Source: Acidimicrobiaceae bacterium (GTDB taxonomy: Bacteria > Actinomycetota > Acidimicrobiia > Acidimicrobiales > Aldehydirespiratoraceae). Taken from it: 64,000 nucleotides of DNA. This document shows, piece after piece, positions 1 through 9,052 of the stretch (position 1 is its first letter; every line of letters begins with the position of its first letter). The notes below the pieces were generated by a model. It saw nothing but the letters and a program-made list of their open reading frames with translations. It was not told the origin of the DNA and did not search any database. The position numbers were made by a program, and so were the translations under genes. The DNA lies in the NCBI GenBank assembly GCA_016845585.1, contig JAERSO010000017.1:26507-90506 (forward strand), written 5' to 3'.

Positions 1-2
1 AC

Positions 3-230
3 AGCCTCGATCTGATGGTGGCCACCAACTACGCGGTGATGGCCGCCGATCTCGCCCTCGAGGGCATGTCCGGCCGCATGGTCGCGCTGCGGGCCGGCGT
101 CTACACGAACGTGTCGGTGGCGGCCACCGGCGAGGGCGTGAGGCGGGTCGATGTCGACGAGCTGTACGACATTGATGAGTACCGGCCGAAGCTCCGCCAC
201 GTCGGCGGAAAGCCCATGTTCTTGTACTGA
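3..230 (+). CDS. 6-phosphofructokinase, C-terminal fragment (5' end outside window)
   Basis: Only the last 75 residues are present; the frame is open to the left edge, so the gene starts upstream. The fragment contains [14 protein letters not shown] and ends in [16 protein letters not shown], which I recognise as the C-terminal tail of the PfkA superfamily, close to the ATP/PPi-dependent group of high-GC bacteria. The enzyme would phosphorylate fructose 6-phosphate in glycolysis. The catalytic residues lie outside the window, so phosphoryl donor (ATP or PPi) cannot be decided. The next gene follows after 52 bases. Confidence 0.75.
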   Translation, partial: SLDLMVATNYAVMAADLALEGMSGRMVALRAGVYTNVSVAATGEGVRRVDVDELYDIDEYRPKLRHVGGKPMFLY

Positions 231-282
231 CACCCTTCTCCTGGGCCATGATGGGCGGGTCGCCGCACCAAGGAGAAGCCGC

Positions 283-1371
283 ATGAAGGCCGCCGTACTC
301 GAAAGCATCCCCGGGGAACTCGAGATCCAGGACGTGGAGATCGGCACGCCCGGGCCGCGTGAGGTTCTCATCCGCACTGCCAGTGCCGGCCTGTGCCACA
401 GCGACCTGCACTTCATGGAGGGCAAGTACCCGTACCCGTGTCCGGCGATCCTCGGCCACGAGTCGGCGGGGGTCGTCGAGGCCGTCGGGTCGATGGTGAG
501 CTATGTCGAACCCGGCGACCACGTCATCACCTGCCTGTCCGCGTTCTGCGGCCACTGCGAGCAGTGCCTCAGCGGCCACATGTCACGCTGCGACCTCAAG
601 AACGCCGAACTGGTCCGCGGTAAGGACGAGCCGCCGCGCCTCCACCGCCACGATGGTGAGGTCGTCAACCAGTTCCTCCATCTCTCGTCGTTCGCCGAAC
701 AGATGCTCATCCACGAGCACGCGCTGGTGAAGATCGACAAGGCGATGCCGCTCGATCGTGCCGCACTCATCGGCTGCGGCGTCACCACCGGACTCGGCGC
801 GGTGTTCCGCACCGCTCAGGTGCGGCCGGGCGAAACCGTGGCGGTGATCGGCTGCGGGGGTATCGGCCTGTCGGCGATCCAGGGCGCCCGCATCGCCGGC
901 GCGAATCGGATCATCGCTGTCGACATGCTCGACTCGAAGCTCGACCTCGCCAAGGAACTCGGCGCCACCCACGTCGTGAACGCGTCCGACGGCCAAGCCG
1001 TTTCGGCCGTCAAGGAACTCACCGGTGGCGGCGTGCACCACGCGTTCGAGGCGGTCGGGGCCAAGGTCACGGCTGAGGATGCGTTCAAGATGCTCGGCAA
1101 TGGCGGCCAGGCAACGGTGGTCGGGATGGTTCCGGTCGGCACCACGGTCGAGATCCATGGACCCGAACTGCTCAGCGAGAAGACCCTCACCGGCTCCAAC
1201 ATGGGCTCCAACCAGTTCCGCACCGACATGCCCCGCTTCGTCGACATGTATCTCGACGGCCGTCTCCGCCTCGACGAGATGGTCTCGAAGCACATCGGCC
1301 TGGAGGACATCAACGCCGGTTTCGAGGAAATGAAGACGGGGGCCGTCGCCCGCAGCGTCATCCAGTTCTGA
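283..1371 (+). CDS. Zn-dependent alcohol dehydrogenase (MDR, class III/NDMA-type)
   Basis: A 362-residue medium-chain dehydrogenase. The start at 283 is preceded by AAGGAGAA (270-277), a strong ribosome site; a longer in-frame start at 151 overlaps the previous gene and is rejected. Catalytic zinc ligands are visible as Cys38, the GHE motif at residues 58-60 and a Cys in IGCGVTTG. The structural zinc cysteines are Cys89, Cys92, Cys95 and Cys103. The NAD(P) fold has the GCGGIG turn. It should oxidise an alcohol or aldehyde adduct with NAD. The family includes NDMA- and mycothiol-dependent enzymes, but substrate is not visible. Confidence 0.9.
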   Translation: MKAAVLESIPGELEIQDVEIGTPGPREVLIRTASAGLCHSDLHFMEGKYPYPCPAILGHESAGVVEAVGSMVSYVEPGDHVITCLSAFCGHCEQCLSGHMSRCDLKNAELVRGKDEPPRLHRHDGEVVNQFLHLSSFAEQMLIHEHALVKIDKAMPLDRAALIGCGVTTGLGAVFRTAQVRPGETVAVIGCGGIGLSAIQGARIAGANRIIAVDMLDSKLDLAKELGATHVVNASDGQAVSAVKELTGGGVHHAFEAVGAKVTAEDAFKMLGNGGQATVVGMVPVGTTVEIHGPELLSEKTLTGSNMGSNQFRTDMPRFVDMYLDGRLRLDEMVSKHIGLEDINAGFEEMKTGAVARSVIQF

Positions 1372-1381
1372 TCGCACCGCC

Positions 1382-2563
1382 ATGGCCTATGTAGAGAACC
1401 GGACCATCCACGACGCCGACTCCCACGTGATGGAACTCCCGCACCTGATCGGCGAGTACATCTCGGAGAAGCATCGGGAGGCGTTTGCGCCGCGGATGCG
1501 AAACCGTGATGACGCATGGGTTCGTGACACGGTGGCCCGACACGACGACCCGGCGTTTCGTGCCGGAGCAGCCGATGAGGTCATGCTGCGCAAAGGGCAC
1601 GAGGCGCTCGGCGCATTCCGCAAGGAGGACCGGACGGAGTTGCTGGATCTCCTCGGTTTCGCCAGTCAGCTCGTGTTCACCACGGACGCACTCGACAACT
1701 ACGGGCTCGAGACGGGCAGGACGAACGATCTGGCGTGCGAGGCGGCTCGCGCCCACAACCGGATGATGGCGGACTTCTGCGATGTCGACCGTCGGCTGCT
1801 CGCCACCGGGTACGTCCCGCTGGTCGACATCGAGGAGGCGCCCCGAATCGCCCAGCAGGCGCTCGATCTCGGATGCAAAGCCCTCGTCATCTCGTCGCGC
1901 TGCCCACCGGGCCACAGCCCGAGCCATGTCGGGTTCGACCCGCTGTGGTCACTGGCCGAGGAGGCCGGAGTGCCGGTCCTGTTCCACGTGGGCGGTGAGG
2001 CGAAGATGAACCCCGACTACCACAACACCGGCGGCCCGCAGGTGCTCGATTTCCACGGCGGCGCGGAGAACTTCACGTCCACCAGCTACATGACCATCCC
2101 GCTCTCGCTCTGGGAGACGATGTCGGTGCTCATCCTCGACGGTGTGCTCGATCGCCACGAGAACCTGAAGTTCGGGGCCATCGAGCTCGGTGCCAGCTGG
2201 GTGCCCGGGTGGATGCGCTTCCTGGATTCGGGCGCCGCGGCATTCATGAAGGGCGAGGATCGGCTGAAGAGCCTTTCGGCGACACCGAGTGAGATCGTCC
2301 GCCGCCAGTTCCGGGTGACGCCCTACCCGCACGAACCCACCGGCTGGATCATCGAGAACACCGGGCCCGAGGTCTGCCTGTTCTCGTCGGACTTCCCACA
2401 TGTCGAGGGCGGCCGCAATCCGCTCAAGCGGTTCGGTGCTGCGCTCGAGGGCATCTCGGAGCACGAACAGCAGCGGTTCTACCGGGACAACTTCATCGAT
2501 CTGATGGGTGCAGGCCTGGACAAGTCACTTCACGACCACCCGTCGGTGAAGGCGGCGAGCTGA
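1382..2563 (+). CDS. amidohydrolase family 2 (metal-dependent TIM-barrel hydrolase/decarboxylase)
   Basis: A 393-residue protein with the N-terminal DADSHVME signature of the amidohydrolase-2 family, where D-x-H begins the metal site. Further ligand candidates are His in LFHVGG and Asp in SSDFPHVEGG near residue 340. Members of this family hydrolyse or decarboxylate cyclic or aromatic acids. It starts 10 bases after the alcohol dehydrogenase and overlaps the GST-like gene by one base (TGATG at 2561-2565), so the three probably form one transcript devoted to small-molecule catabolism. Substrate unknown. Confidence 0.85.
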   Translation: MAYVENRTIHDADSHVMELPHLIGEYISEKHREAFAPRMRNRDDAWVRDTVARHDDPAFRAGAADEVMLRKGHEALGAFRKEDRTELLDLLGFASQLVFTTDALDNYGLETGRTNDLACEAARAHNRMMADFCDVDRRLLATGYVPLVDIEEAPRIAQQALDLGCKALVISSRCPPGHSPSHVGFDPLWSLAEEAGVPVLFHVGGEAKMNPDYHNTGGPQVLDFHGGAENFTSTSYMTIPLSLWETMSVLILDGVLDRHENLKFGAIELGASWVPGWMRFLDSGAAAFMKGEDRLKSLSATPSEIVRRQFRVTPYPHEPTGWIIENTGPEVCLFSSDFPHVEGGRNPLKRFGAALEGISEHEQQRFYRDNFIDLMGAGLDKSLHDHPSVKAAS

Positions 2564-3630
2564 TGGCTTCCTTCGTGGTCCACGGTCTGACCCGGTCGTA
2601 CTTCACGCGGAAGGTCACCGGATACCTGGACTTCACGGATCGGCCGTGGCGACTCGAGCCGTGCCCGCCCAACATCCATCCCAACGCCAGCGAGATCGGT
2701 TGGACGGGTGGTATCCCGGTGGTCACCGGACCCGACGGAGACCTGATGTGGGACTCGACGGCGATCATCGAGCACCTCGATTCCCACACGGATCCAAGCA
2801 GGGGAGTGCTCCCCGAGGACCAGACCCTGCGGTTCCTCGTTCACCTGCTCGACGACTTCTCCGACGAGTGGTTCTACCGGCCGGCGGTCGGCAGCCGCTG
2901 GAGCTTCCCCGGCAACACCGAGACGGCCGGCTGGCAGATCGCCGAAGAGCTCTCGGCGTTCCTCGGGTTCCCCGGCGGGCCGGTGCGAGAGAACGTCGTC
3001 GAGGCGATGACGGGGAGCCTGCCGAAGCTTGGCGTTCACCCCGGCTCCATCGATGCCTGGATGGAGGAATCCGTCACCCCGTGGTTCCAGGCCCTCGACG
3101 AACACCTCGGCGACGACGGCTACCTTGTCGGCGACCGGCCGAGCATGGCCGACTTCGCGCTCTTCGGCGCCAACGTCGCCCACTTCGTCGGCGACCCCGT
3201 CTGTCGTGAACTGGCCGACGAGTACGGCCCGGCCGTGGTGGCGCACACCCATCGCCTCCAGATGCCGCAGCGGCACGACTTCGGCGACTGGTTCAGCGTC
3301 GCCACCGTGCCCGACACCCTGATCGACGTGATCGCGGAGGCGGGCCGGCACTATCTCCCCTGGGTCGCGGAGGCCACCGTTGCCGGCAGCGCCTCCGTCG
3401 CGCTCAGCGACGAGGTCTCGGTCGACATCACCGCGTCGCCGTTCCTCATCGCGGCTCGCGGCGTCATGCTCGCCCGATATGTGGCGGCGCGGTCTGCCGA
3501 ACTCGATCAGATCCTGGATCGAGCGGGCGTGCTGCGGTACTTCGCCGACCATGTGGATCAGGCGACCGCCGTTCCCGACGTGCGTGATCATGCCCGGCCA
3601 CCGGACAACCGGCCCTACGCGATCAACTGA
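2563..3630 (+). CDS. glutathione S-transferase-like protein (thioredoxin-fold N domain)
   Basis: A 355-residue protein. The N-terminal ~85 residues read as a GST thioredoxin fold: a TRSYFTRKV active-site region, the cis-Pro segment GGIPVV and the DSTAIIEHLD turn that normally contacts the thiol cofactor. A helical C-terminal domain has DGYLVGDRPSMADFALFG, a classical GST_C signature. The last ~100 residues are an extension I do not recognise. Actinobacteria usually lack glutathione, so the thiol partner may be different or absent. It is translationally coupled to the upstream amidohydrolase by a one-base overlap. Confidence 0.8.
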   Translation: MASFVVHGLTRSYFTRKVTGYLDFTDRPWRLEPCPPNIHPNASEIGWTGGIPVVTGPDGDLMWDSTAIIEHLDSHTDPSRGVLPEDQTLRFLVHLLDDFSDEWFYRPAVGSRWSFPGNTETAGWQIAEELSAFLGFPGGPVRENVVEAMTGSLPKLGVHPGSIDAWMEESVTPWFQALDEHLGDDGYLVGDRPSMADFALFGANVAHFVGDPVCRELADEYGPAVVAHTHRLQMPQRHDFGDWFSVATVPDTLIDVIAEAGRHYLPWVAEATVAGSASVALSDEVSVDITASPFLIAARGVMLARYVAARSAELDQILDRAGVLRYFADHVDQATAVPDVRDHARPPDNRPYAIN

Positions 3631-3827
3631 TCGGTCCGATTCCCCGCTAACGTATCGACATACATCGATGCAAATGGTCGCTTGGTTCGGCCCTCGTCGT
3701 CGGCGGATGGCTCGCCTTCACGGCCGCCCGTAGTCGCTCTCCCGGGTCGTCGGAGCTCTTCGCCACTCATGCGGCAGGCGCCGACCACGTCGACTGCTAC
3801 GCTGCCGCACTGGATGAGGCCACATCG

Positions 3828-4100
3828 GTGGAGAGCATCAATCGATTCGCGCTGCAGCGCGGCCGCGAAATCGGCCGAAGCGACACGGAGATCGTCTACG
3901 AGGACCGCGCGCCCGGCCTCACGTTCGTCGTCAGCTATGAGGTTGCCGATGGTGAGCTCGCCTTCTCCACGGCAGTCAAGACGGCGGACCGCACGGGCCG
4001 GTTGCACTTCACGGTGATCCGGCCGTTCCATCGCATCCTGGCGCCGGTGGTGCCGATCATCACCGCCCGACGCCTGTGTGCCGTGGCGAACAGAACATGA
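3828..4100 (+). CDS. small unrecognised protein, probably 5'-disrupted (DUF2867-like tail)
   Basis: The annotated GTG gives 90 residues, but the same frame is open back to a stop at 3648-3650. That upstream stretch reads like real protein: hydrophobic ALVVGGWLAFTAA followed by HAAGADHVDCYAAAL. No ATG, GTG or TTG exists in frame before 3828. Two ATGs (3668, 3674) lie in another frame, so a small indel near 3680 may have separated the natural start. The tail VIRPFHRILAPVVP weakly recalls the end of DUF2867 proteins. Its stop overlaps the next start as ATGA (4097-4100). Function unknown. Confidence 0.45.
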   Translation: MESINRFALQRGREIGRSDTEIVYEDRAPGLTFVVSYEVADGELAFSTAVKTADRTGRLHFTVIRPFHRILAPVVPIITARRLCAVANRT

Positions 4101-5326
4101 CCAGTGTCGCGGTGATCGGAGCCGGCGCGGCCGGATTGGTCTCCGCGAAGGAGCTACGCGCCGCCGGACACGACGTCGTCGTCTTCGAACGGTCGGACGA
4201 GATCGGTGGGGTCTGGGTCTACGACGAGGCGCCCGGTCGCACGATGTACGCCTCGCTTCGCACCAACCTGCCGCGCGATCTGATGGCGTTTCGCAGCTAC
4301 CCGTTCGATTCGAGTGGTGGTGGCGCGGACGATCTCCCACGGTTCCCGTCGCACGAGTCGGTGCTCGAGTATCTCCGCCGGTACGCAACCGATCATGATC
4401 TGGTCGATCTGGTTCGCTTCGGCACCGAGGTGACCAACGTCCGTCCATCCGGAGGCGGATGGGTGCTGGAGACGCGCGGTGGAGTGACGGCCGAGCATCA
4501 TGACTTCGACGCGGTCGCGGTGTGCAACGGCCACTTCTCCATCCCCCGTGTCATCGAGATCGAGGGGTCGGCGACGTTTCCCGGCGTGCTGACGCACAGC
4601 CGCGACTACCGCCGCCCGGACCCCTTCATCGGCATGCGTGTCGCCGTTGTCGGCACCGGCTCATCCGGGCTCGACCTCTCCCTCGAGCTCGCTGCGTTGG
4701 CCGAACACGTCTACTGGTGTGGGCGAACCTCGGAGGACGTTCGCACGTTCCCGCGGGTGGAGAATGTCTCGACTGTACCGATGCCGCAGCGTCTGACGGC
4801 CGACGGCGAACTCGTCGTGGCCGGCGAACACTTCCCGGTGGACTCGGTGATCCTCTGCACCGGATTCCACTACGACCTGTCGTTCATCGAGCAGGGTGTC
4901 GTCGAAGGCACGGATGCCCCCGTGTCGCTGTACCGGCACCTCGTGCCGATCGGCCACCCGACCATGGCGTTGATCGGCATCCCCCAGCGAATCATCCCCT
5001 TCCCCCTCTTCGAGATGCAGGCCAAGTGGTTCGCGGCGAGCCTGTCGGGTGTGGTTGCTCCGGCCGGCGAGGAACAGATGTCCGCCTGGGTGGAGGACTG
5101 GCACCAGCACTGCCGCGCCGAGGGACGGGAGCCGTACCAGTACCGCAACATCGGCGCCGAACAGTTCGACTACATCGACGAGCTGGCCCGAGAGTGCGGG
5201 GCCGAGCCGCTCCCGGACTGGTACCGGCCGTTGGCCCACGAGACGACCCAGAGCCGCCTGGCCAATCTCCTGGAGTATCGGGATCTGCCGCTGACCAACC
5301 AGGGCGACTCCCGACTCGCGCCCTGA
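4097..5326 (+). CDS. flavin-containing monooxygenase (class B FMO/BVMO type)
   Basis: A 409-residue FAD/NADPH enzyme. It shows the FAD Rossmann motif GAGAAGL at residues 8-14, the FMO fingerprint FPGVLTHSRDY (F-x-G-x3-H-x3-Y) at about 160, and a second dinucleotide fold GTGSSGLD at about 185. It should insert one oxygen atom into an N-, S- or carbonyl-containing substrate. The start at 4097 is chosen because it forms an ATGA overlap with the preceding gene and begins directly at the FAD fold; an earlier in-frame GTG (4076) would add seven unneeded residues. Substrate unknown. Confidence 0.88.
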   Translation: MTSVAVIGAGAAGLVSAKELRAAGHDVVVFERSDEIGGVWVYDEAPGRTMYASLRTNLPRDLMAFRSYPFDSSGGGADDLPRFPSHESVLEYLRRYATDHDLVDLVRFGTEVTNVRPSGGGWVLETRGGVTAEHHDFDAVAVCNGHFSIPRVIEIEGSATFPGVLTHSRDYRRPDPFIGMRVAVVGTGSSGLDLSLELAALAEHVYWCGRTSEDVRTFPRVENVSTVPMPQRLTADGELVVAGEHFPVDSVILCTGFHYDLSFIEQGVVEGTDAPVSLYRHLVPIGHPTMALIGIPQRIIPFPLFEMQAKWFAASLSGVVAPAGEEQMSAWVEDWHQHCRAEGREPYQYRNIGAEQFDYIDELARECGAEPLPDWYRPLAHETTQSRLANLLEYRDLPLTNQGDSRLAP

Positions 5327-5330
5327 ATTC

Positions 5331-6020
5331 TCAGAGCGCGTCGCCGGGCCGGACGAGCCCGGTCTGGTAGGCGAGGACGACGAGTTGGGCGCGGTCTCGC
5401 AGATCGAGTTTCATCATCGCTCGATTGATGTGGGTCTTGACCGTGAGCGGTGAGAGAAACGCTCGCTCGGCGATGTCGGCGTTGGACAGGCCGTGAGCCG
5501 CGAGAGCCATCATCTCCCGCTCCCGTTCGGTGAGCGTGTCGAGCGCGCCGGCATCGAGATCGACGGTGCTGGACCCGGAGAAGCGAGCGAGCAGTGCACG
5601 GGTGGCCTTCGGGGAGAGCAGTGCGTCGCCGGCGGCGACCGACCGGATCGCGTCGAGGAGTTCGGTCGGGCCGACTCCCTTGCCGAGGAATCCGCTTGCC
5701 CCCGCCTGCACCGCCTGGATCACGTACTCGTCGAGTTCGAACGTCGTGAGGACGATGACCTTCACACCCGCGAGGTCGTCGTCGGCGCAGATCTCGCGTG
5801 TTGCGGCCAAACCGTCGAGGCCGGGCATCCGAATGTCCATCAGGACGACATCGGCGCGTGTGGTGCGCAGGAGCTCGACGGCGGCATGGCCGTCCTCGGC
5901 CTCACCGACGACAGCGAGGTCGTCGGCGCTGTCGACCAGGGCGCGAAACCCGGCCCGGATGAGTGCCTGGTCGTCCGCCAGCACCACCCGGATGGTCCCC
6001 TGGTCGGCGTGCTCGGTCAT
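5331..6020 (-). CDS. two-component response regulator, NarL/FixJ (LuxR-type) family
   Basis: A 229-residue regulator. The receiver domain (about 10-125) has acidic residues in LADDQAL, the phosphoacceptor Asp in VLMDIRMPG and the later Thr and Lys (LTTF, FLGKG). A LuxR-type helix-turn-helix follows (about 160-225: LTEREREMMALAAHGLSN, then FLSPLTVKTHI). Its ATG overlaps the stop of the upstream kinase gene by four bases, so the pair is co-translated. With the ABC transporter genes above it, it probably controls that transporter in response to a membrane signal. Confidence 0.93.
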   Translation of the reverse strand: MTEHADQGTIRVVLADDQALIRAGFRALVDSADDLAVVGEAEDGHAAVELLRTTRADVVLMDIRMPGLDGLAATREICADDDLAGVKVIVLTTFELDEYVIQAVQAGASGFLGKGVGPTELLDAIRSVAAGDALLSPKATRALLARFSGSSTVDLDAGALDTLTEREREMMALAAHGLSNADIAERAFLSPLTVKTHINRAMMKLDLRDRAQLVVLAYQTGLVRPGDAL

Positions 6021-7234
6021 TCCTGATCCGTTCCCGGGAGCTTGGCGTGGACCTCGAAGCGTTGACCGTCGGGACTCGGGCCGGCACTGATCGAGCCACC
6101 GATCGCCTCGACCCGTTCCCGCATCCCGACGAGACCGAAGCCTCCGCTGCCCTCGTCCTCGCCGACCGGCCCCGGTGTCGGGTTCGTCACCGCAACCTCG
6201 AGCCCCTGGTCATCGAATCGAAGCGACACGGTTGCAGCGCCGACGCCGTGCTTGTGTGCGTTCGTCAGAGATTCCTGCACCACCCGGTAGGCCGTGACCT
6301 CGGCGAGGCCGGACATGGCGCGTGGGGTTCCTGAGGTCTCGTGTCGGATGTCGAGACCACTTGCAGCGAACGACGCAATCAGATCCTCCACCGCGGTCAG
6401 GTCCGGCGTGGGGGTGGTGGGCTCGGTCGCATCCTCCGGAGATCGGAGCACTCCGAGGAGTTCGCCGAGCTGGTCGACCACGGTTGACGCCGCGTCCCGT
6501 ACGGCGTCCAGTGCTTCGCCGGCCGCGTCCGCGTCCGATTCCATCAGGTGGCCGGCCACCGCTGACTGCACATTGATCACCGCGATGTGGTGGGCGACGA
6601 GATCGTGAACGTCTCTGGCGATCCGGAGCCGTTCCTCGATCACTCGACGTTGGGCTTCGAGCTCTCGTGACTGCTCGGCCTGGAGCGCTCGCTCCTGCGC
6701 TGTGGCAACACTCTCTCGTACCGCTCGCACCGCGGCGCCCGCCGCGGCGGCGAAAGCCGGCCAGGCGATCGCGGCCAAGCCCGCCCCCTCGATCGCATCG
6801 CCCTTGAGCAGGGCGGTGATCATCAACAAGAAGCTGAGGGTCGTGATTGCACCGGCCACGGCCGCGATGCGTCGCGTGTTTTGCTGTGCGACCGTGAACA
6901 AGGCGACGAGCGCGACCGGGAAGAGAACCGTCGGTCGGTCGGTCACGGCGATGACCACGGCCGACGCGGCGAGCGCCGCCGCAAGGGTTGGCACGGGGTG
7001 GGCGCGCCGGACCAGGACCAGGCCGACGGCGATGGCGAAGGCGATCCACTCACCGGCCTCGTAGGCGCCGTTGTCCACCGAGTTCCGCACGAGGAAGCCA
7101 ACGGTCAGCAAGCCGATGAGAGCCGCGTCGATCAAGCGGTCGGGGACCTGCCACGGCAACAGCCGCACCCGGGACGGATGCGGCTGTTCGTTCATCTCGA
7201 CGACCGTAGCGCCGCCGGATCGATGATCAGGCAT
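6017..7234 (-). CDS. sensor histidine kinase, HisKA_3 (NarX/DesK-like)
   Basis: About 405 residues. Five or six hydrophobic segments in the first ~170 residues suggest a membrane sensor without a large extracellular domain. The dimerisation/phosphoacceptor helix contains ERLRIARDVHDLVAHHIAVI, where the His of DVHD is phosphorylated. The ATPase C-terminus has an N-box (SLTNAHKHG) and GFGLVGMRER. The start is uncertain: 7234 overlaps the permease stop by eight bases, while 7195 (MNEQPHPSR) is equally reasonable; neither has a clear ribosome site. It should phosphorylate the adjacent response regulator. Confidence 0.92.
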   Translation of the reverse strand: MPDHRSGGATVVEMNEQPHPSRVRLLPWQVPDRLIDAALIGLLTVGFLVRNSVDNGAYEAGEWIAFAIAVGLVLVRRAHPVPTLAAALAASAVVIAVTDRPTVLFPVALVALFTVAQQNTRRIAAVAGAITTLSFLLMITALLKGDAIEGAGLAAIAWPAFAAAAGAAVRAVRESVATAQERALQAEQSRELEAQRRVIEERLRIARDVHDLVAHHIAVINVQSAVAGHLMESDADAAGEALDAVRDAASTVVDQLGELLGVLRSPEDATEPTTPTPDLTAVEDLIASFAASGLDIRHETSGTPRAMSGLAEVTAYRVVQESLTNAHKHGVGAATVSLRFDDQGLEVAVTNPTPGPVGEDEGSGGFGLVGMRERVEAIGGSISAGPSPDGQRFEVHAKLPGTDQE

Positions 7235-8045
7235 CTCGCCGCTTCAGTGAGATCGCTGCGGCGCCGACGATCCCGACGACCCAGGCGACGAGAACGGCGG
7301 TTCCCCAGCCGGCGGACAGGAGCTCGCTGTTGGACTCGATGCCCTGCATGGCGGTGGCGGCGTTGCTCGGGAGAACCTTGCCCAGCGGATCGCCGATCGA
7401 GGCCGGCAGCAGACCGATCATCACCGGAGCGATGAACAAGGTGGTCACGACCGCGCCGGCGCCGGCTGCGGTGCTGCGCAACAGGAACCCGAGTCCGACA
7501 CCCATCATCCCGATCGCCGCGCCGTAGACGGCGGTGCCGAGAAGGGCTTGAAGGACGCCATCGCTTCGGAGGGAGAGTGCTTCCCAACCGGTGGGCAGCA
7601 GGGCTTGTCCCACCAGGAAGGCGAGCACGGCAGCGATGAGACTGACGATGAACACGAGCGCGCCGTAGACGGTGGTCTTCGCACCGAGAACACGGAGTCG
7701 ATCGGGTGCCGCACCGAACCAGGTGCGAATCAGCCCGGTCTGGTACTCGCCGGCCACCAGCGCCACGCCGAGGATCGCGATGATGATCTGGCTCAGATTG
7801 AAGCCGCCCAGGCTGAGCGACAGCGAGTTGGCGGCGAGACGACTCGGCCCGTCTCCGGTGCCGGCCACCGACGCGAACAGCGCACCGAGGCCGACCGTCG
7901 CGGCGGCTGCTCCGCCGAGGGCGACGACATTGCTACGTACGGTGCGGAACTTGAACCATTCCGAGGAGACGATGCGCCCGAAGGTCACACGATGGTCGGT
8001 CGGTGAGGGGGTGGTGAGTGAGGGGGTGGTGAGTGATGTGGTCAT
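7227..8045 (-). CDS. ABC-2 type transporter permease
   Basis: A 272-residue membrane protein with about six hydrophobic segments, beginning after a soluble head that contains SSEWFKFRTVRSN, a pattern common in ABC-2 permeases. The N-terminus carries a short tandem repeat (TTPSLTTPS). Its start overlaps the ATPase stop by one base. Together with the ATPase it would form an exporter, and the linkage to a kinase and regulator resembles antimicrobial-peptide sensing and resistance modules. The substrate cannot be told. Confidence 0.88.
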   Translation of the reverse strand: MTTSLTTPSLTTPSPTDHRVTFGRIVSSEWFKFRTVRSNVVALGGAAAATVGLGALFASVAGTGDGPSRLAANSLSLSLGGFNLSQIIIAILGVALVAGEYQTGLIRTWFGAAPDRLRVLGAKTTVYGALVFIVSLIAAVLAFLVGQALLPTGWEALSLRSDGVLQALLGTAVYGAAIGMMGVGLGFLLRSTAAGAGAVVTTLFIAPVMIGLLPASIGDPLGKVLPSNAATAMQGIESNSELLSAGWGTAVLVAWVVGIVGAAAISLKRRDA

Positions 8046-8968
8046 CAGGCGGCTTCCTTGGTGAGGGTGTGGGCGGTGTACTGGACGGCATCAGCCGTCA
8101 GATCCATGAATGTCTGTTCGAGTGTGCTGCGTCGGTTGGTCAGCTCGGAAAGAGCGATGGAGTTCGTTGCGGCCAGTCGGCCGATCTCGGTGCTGTCGAT
8201 ACCGGTGACGGAGATCGCGCCGCCGTTCTCGGAGCGGATGGTGACACCGTCGCGGGTGAGGAGCGAGCGCATCCGCTGGGTGTCGTCGGAGCGGACGAGC
8301 ACGCTCGACTCCCTACCCATGGCATCCAACTCGGTAGCGGTCACATCGGCGATCAGCCGGCCCTGGCCGATGATCACGAAGTGTTCGGCCGTCAGCGCCA
8401 TCTCGCTCATGAGATGCGACGAGACGAGCACGGTCCGTCCCTCGTCGGCGAGGTCCTTGAGAAGGTTGCGGATCCAGAGGATCCCCTCAGGATCGAGCCC
8501 ATTGACCGGCTCGTCGAGCATGACGGTCTCCGGATCGCCCAGGAGGGCCGATGCGATGCCGAGGCGCTGGCTCATCCCGAGGGAGAAGTCACCGGCGGCT
8601 CGTTCGGCCACGTCGCTGAGCCCCACGATGTCGAGGACTCCCTCGACCCGTTCCCCGGAGATGCCGCTGGTGGCGGCGAGCGCCCGAAGATGGTTGCGAC
8701 CGGATCGCTTGGGATGCACCGCCTTGGCTTCGAGCAATGCGCCGAGCTCGGTGAGCGGTGCCTTCTGCTCGACGAGGCGTCGGCCGTTGACTGTTGCCGT
8801 GCCGCTGGTCGGGCGGTCGAGTCCGAGGATCATCCGCATCGTGGTCGACTTGCCGGCTCCGTTCGGTCCGAGAAAGCCGGTGACGATGCCCGGTTCGACG
8901 ACGAAGGAGAGGTCGTCGACTGCGGTGGTTGCGCCGTAGCGTTTGGTGAGGTTCTGTACTTCGATCAT
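8045..8968 (-). CDS. ABC transporter ATP-binding protein
   Basis: About 307 residues from the ATG at 8968, which begins directly at MIEVQNLTKRYG with GGAG just upstream. In-frame starts at 9004 and 8992 would add residues without family support. Walker A is GPNGAGKST, the signature is SLGMSQRLG, Walker B is ETVMLDEPVNGLD and the switch His lies in VLVSSHLMSEM. The C-terminal ~80 residues match the drug-exporter type seen with ABC-2 permeases. First gene of the transporter and two-component unit that runs down to 5331. Confidence 0.93.
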   Translation of the reverse strand: MIEVQNLTKRYGATTAVDDLSFVVEPGIVTGFLGPNGAGKSTTMRMILGLDRPTSGTATVNGRRLVEQKAPLTELGALLEAKAVHPKRSGRNHLRALAATSGISGERVEGVLDIVGLSDVAERAAGDFSLGMSQRLGIASALLGDPETVMLDEPVNGLDPEGILWIRNLLKDLADEGRTVLVSSHLMSEMALTAEHFVIIGQGRLIADVTATELDAMGRESSVLVRSDDTQRMRSLLTRDGVTIRSENGGAISVTGIDSTEIGRLAATNSIALSELTNRRSTLEQTFMDLTADAVQYTAHTLTKEAA

Positions 8969-9052
8969 GGCTCCATCGTGAAGGAGCACCATGTGATCGC
9001 ACATCGTCCCAGCGCAGGCTCTCGATGTACCGCAACTGCAGTAGTGGCCGGG

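Noticed and set aside
7999..8040. Short tandem repeat (GTGAGTGAGGGGGTG) as a regulatory repeat
   Set aside because: It encodes the TTPSLTTPS repeat at the permease N-terminus; only about two copies and no sign of other function.
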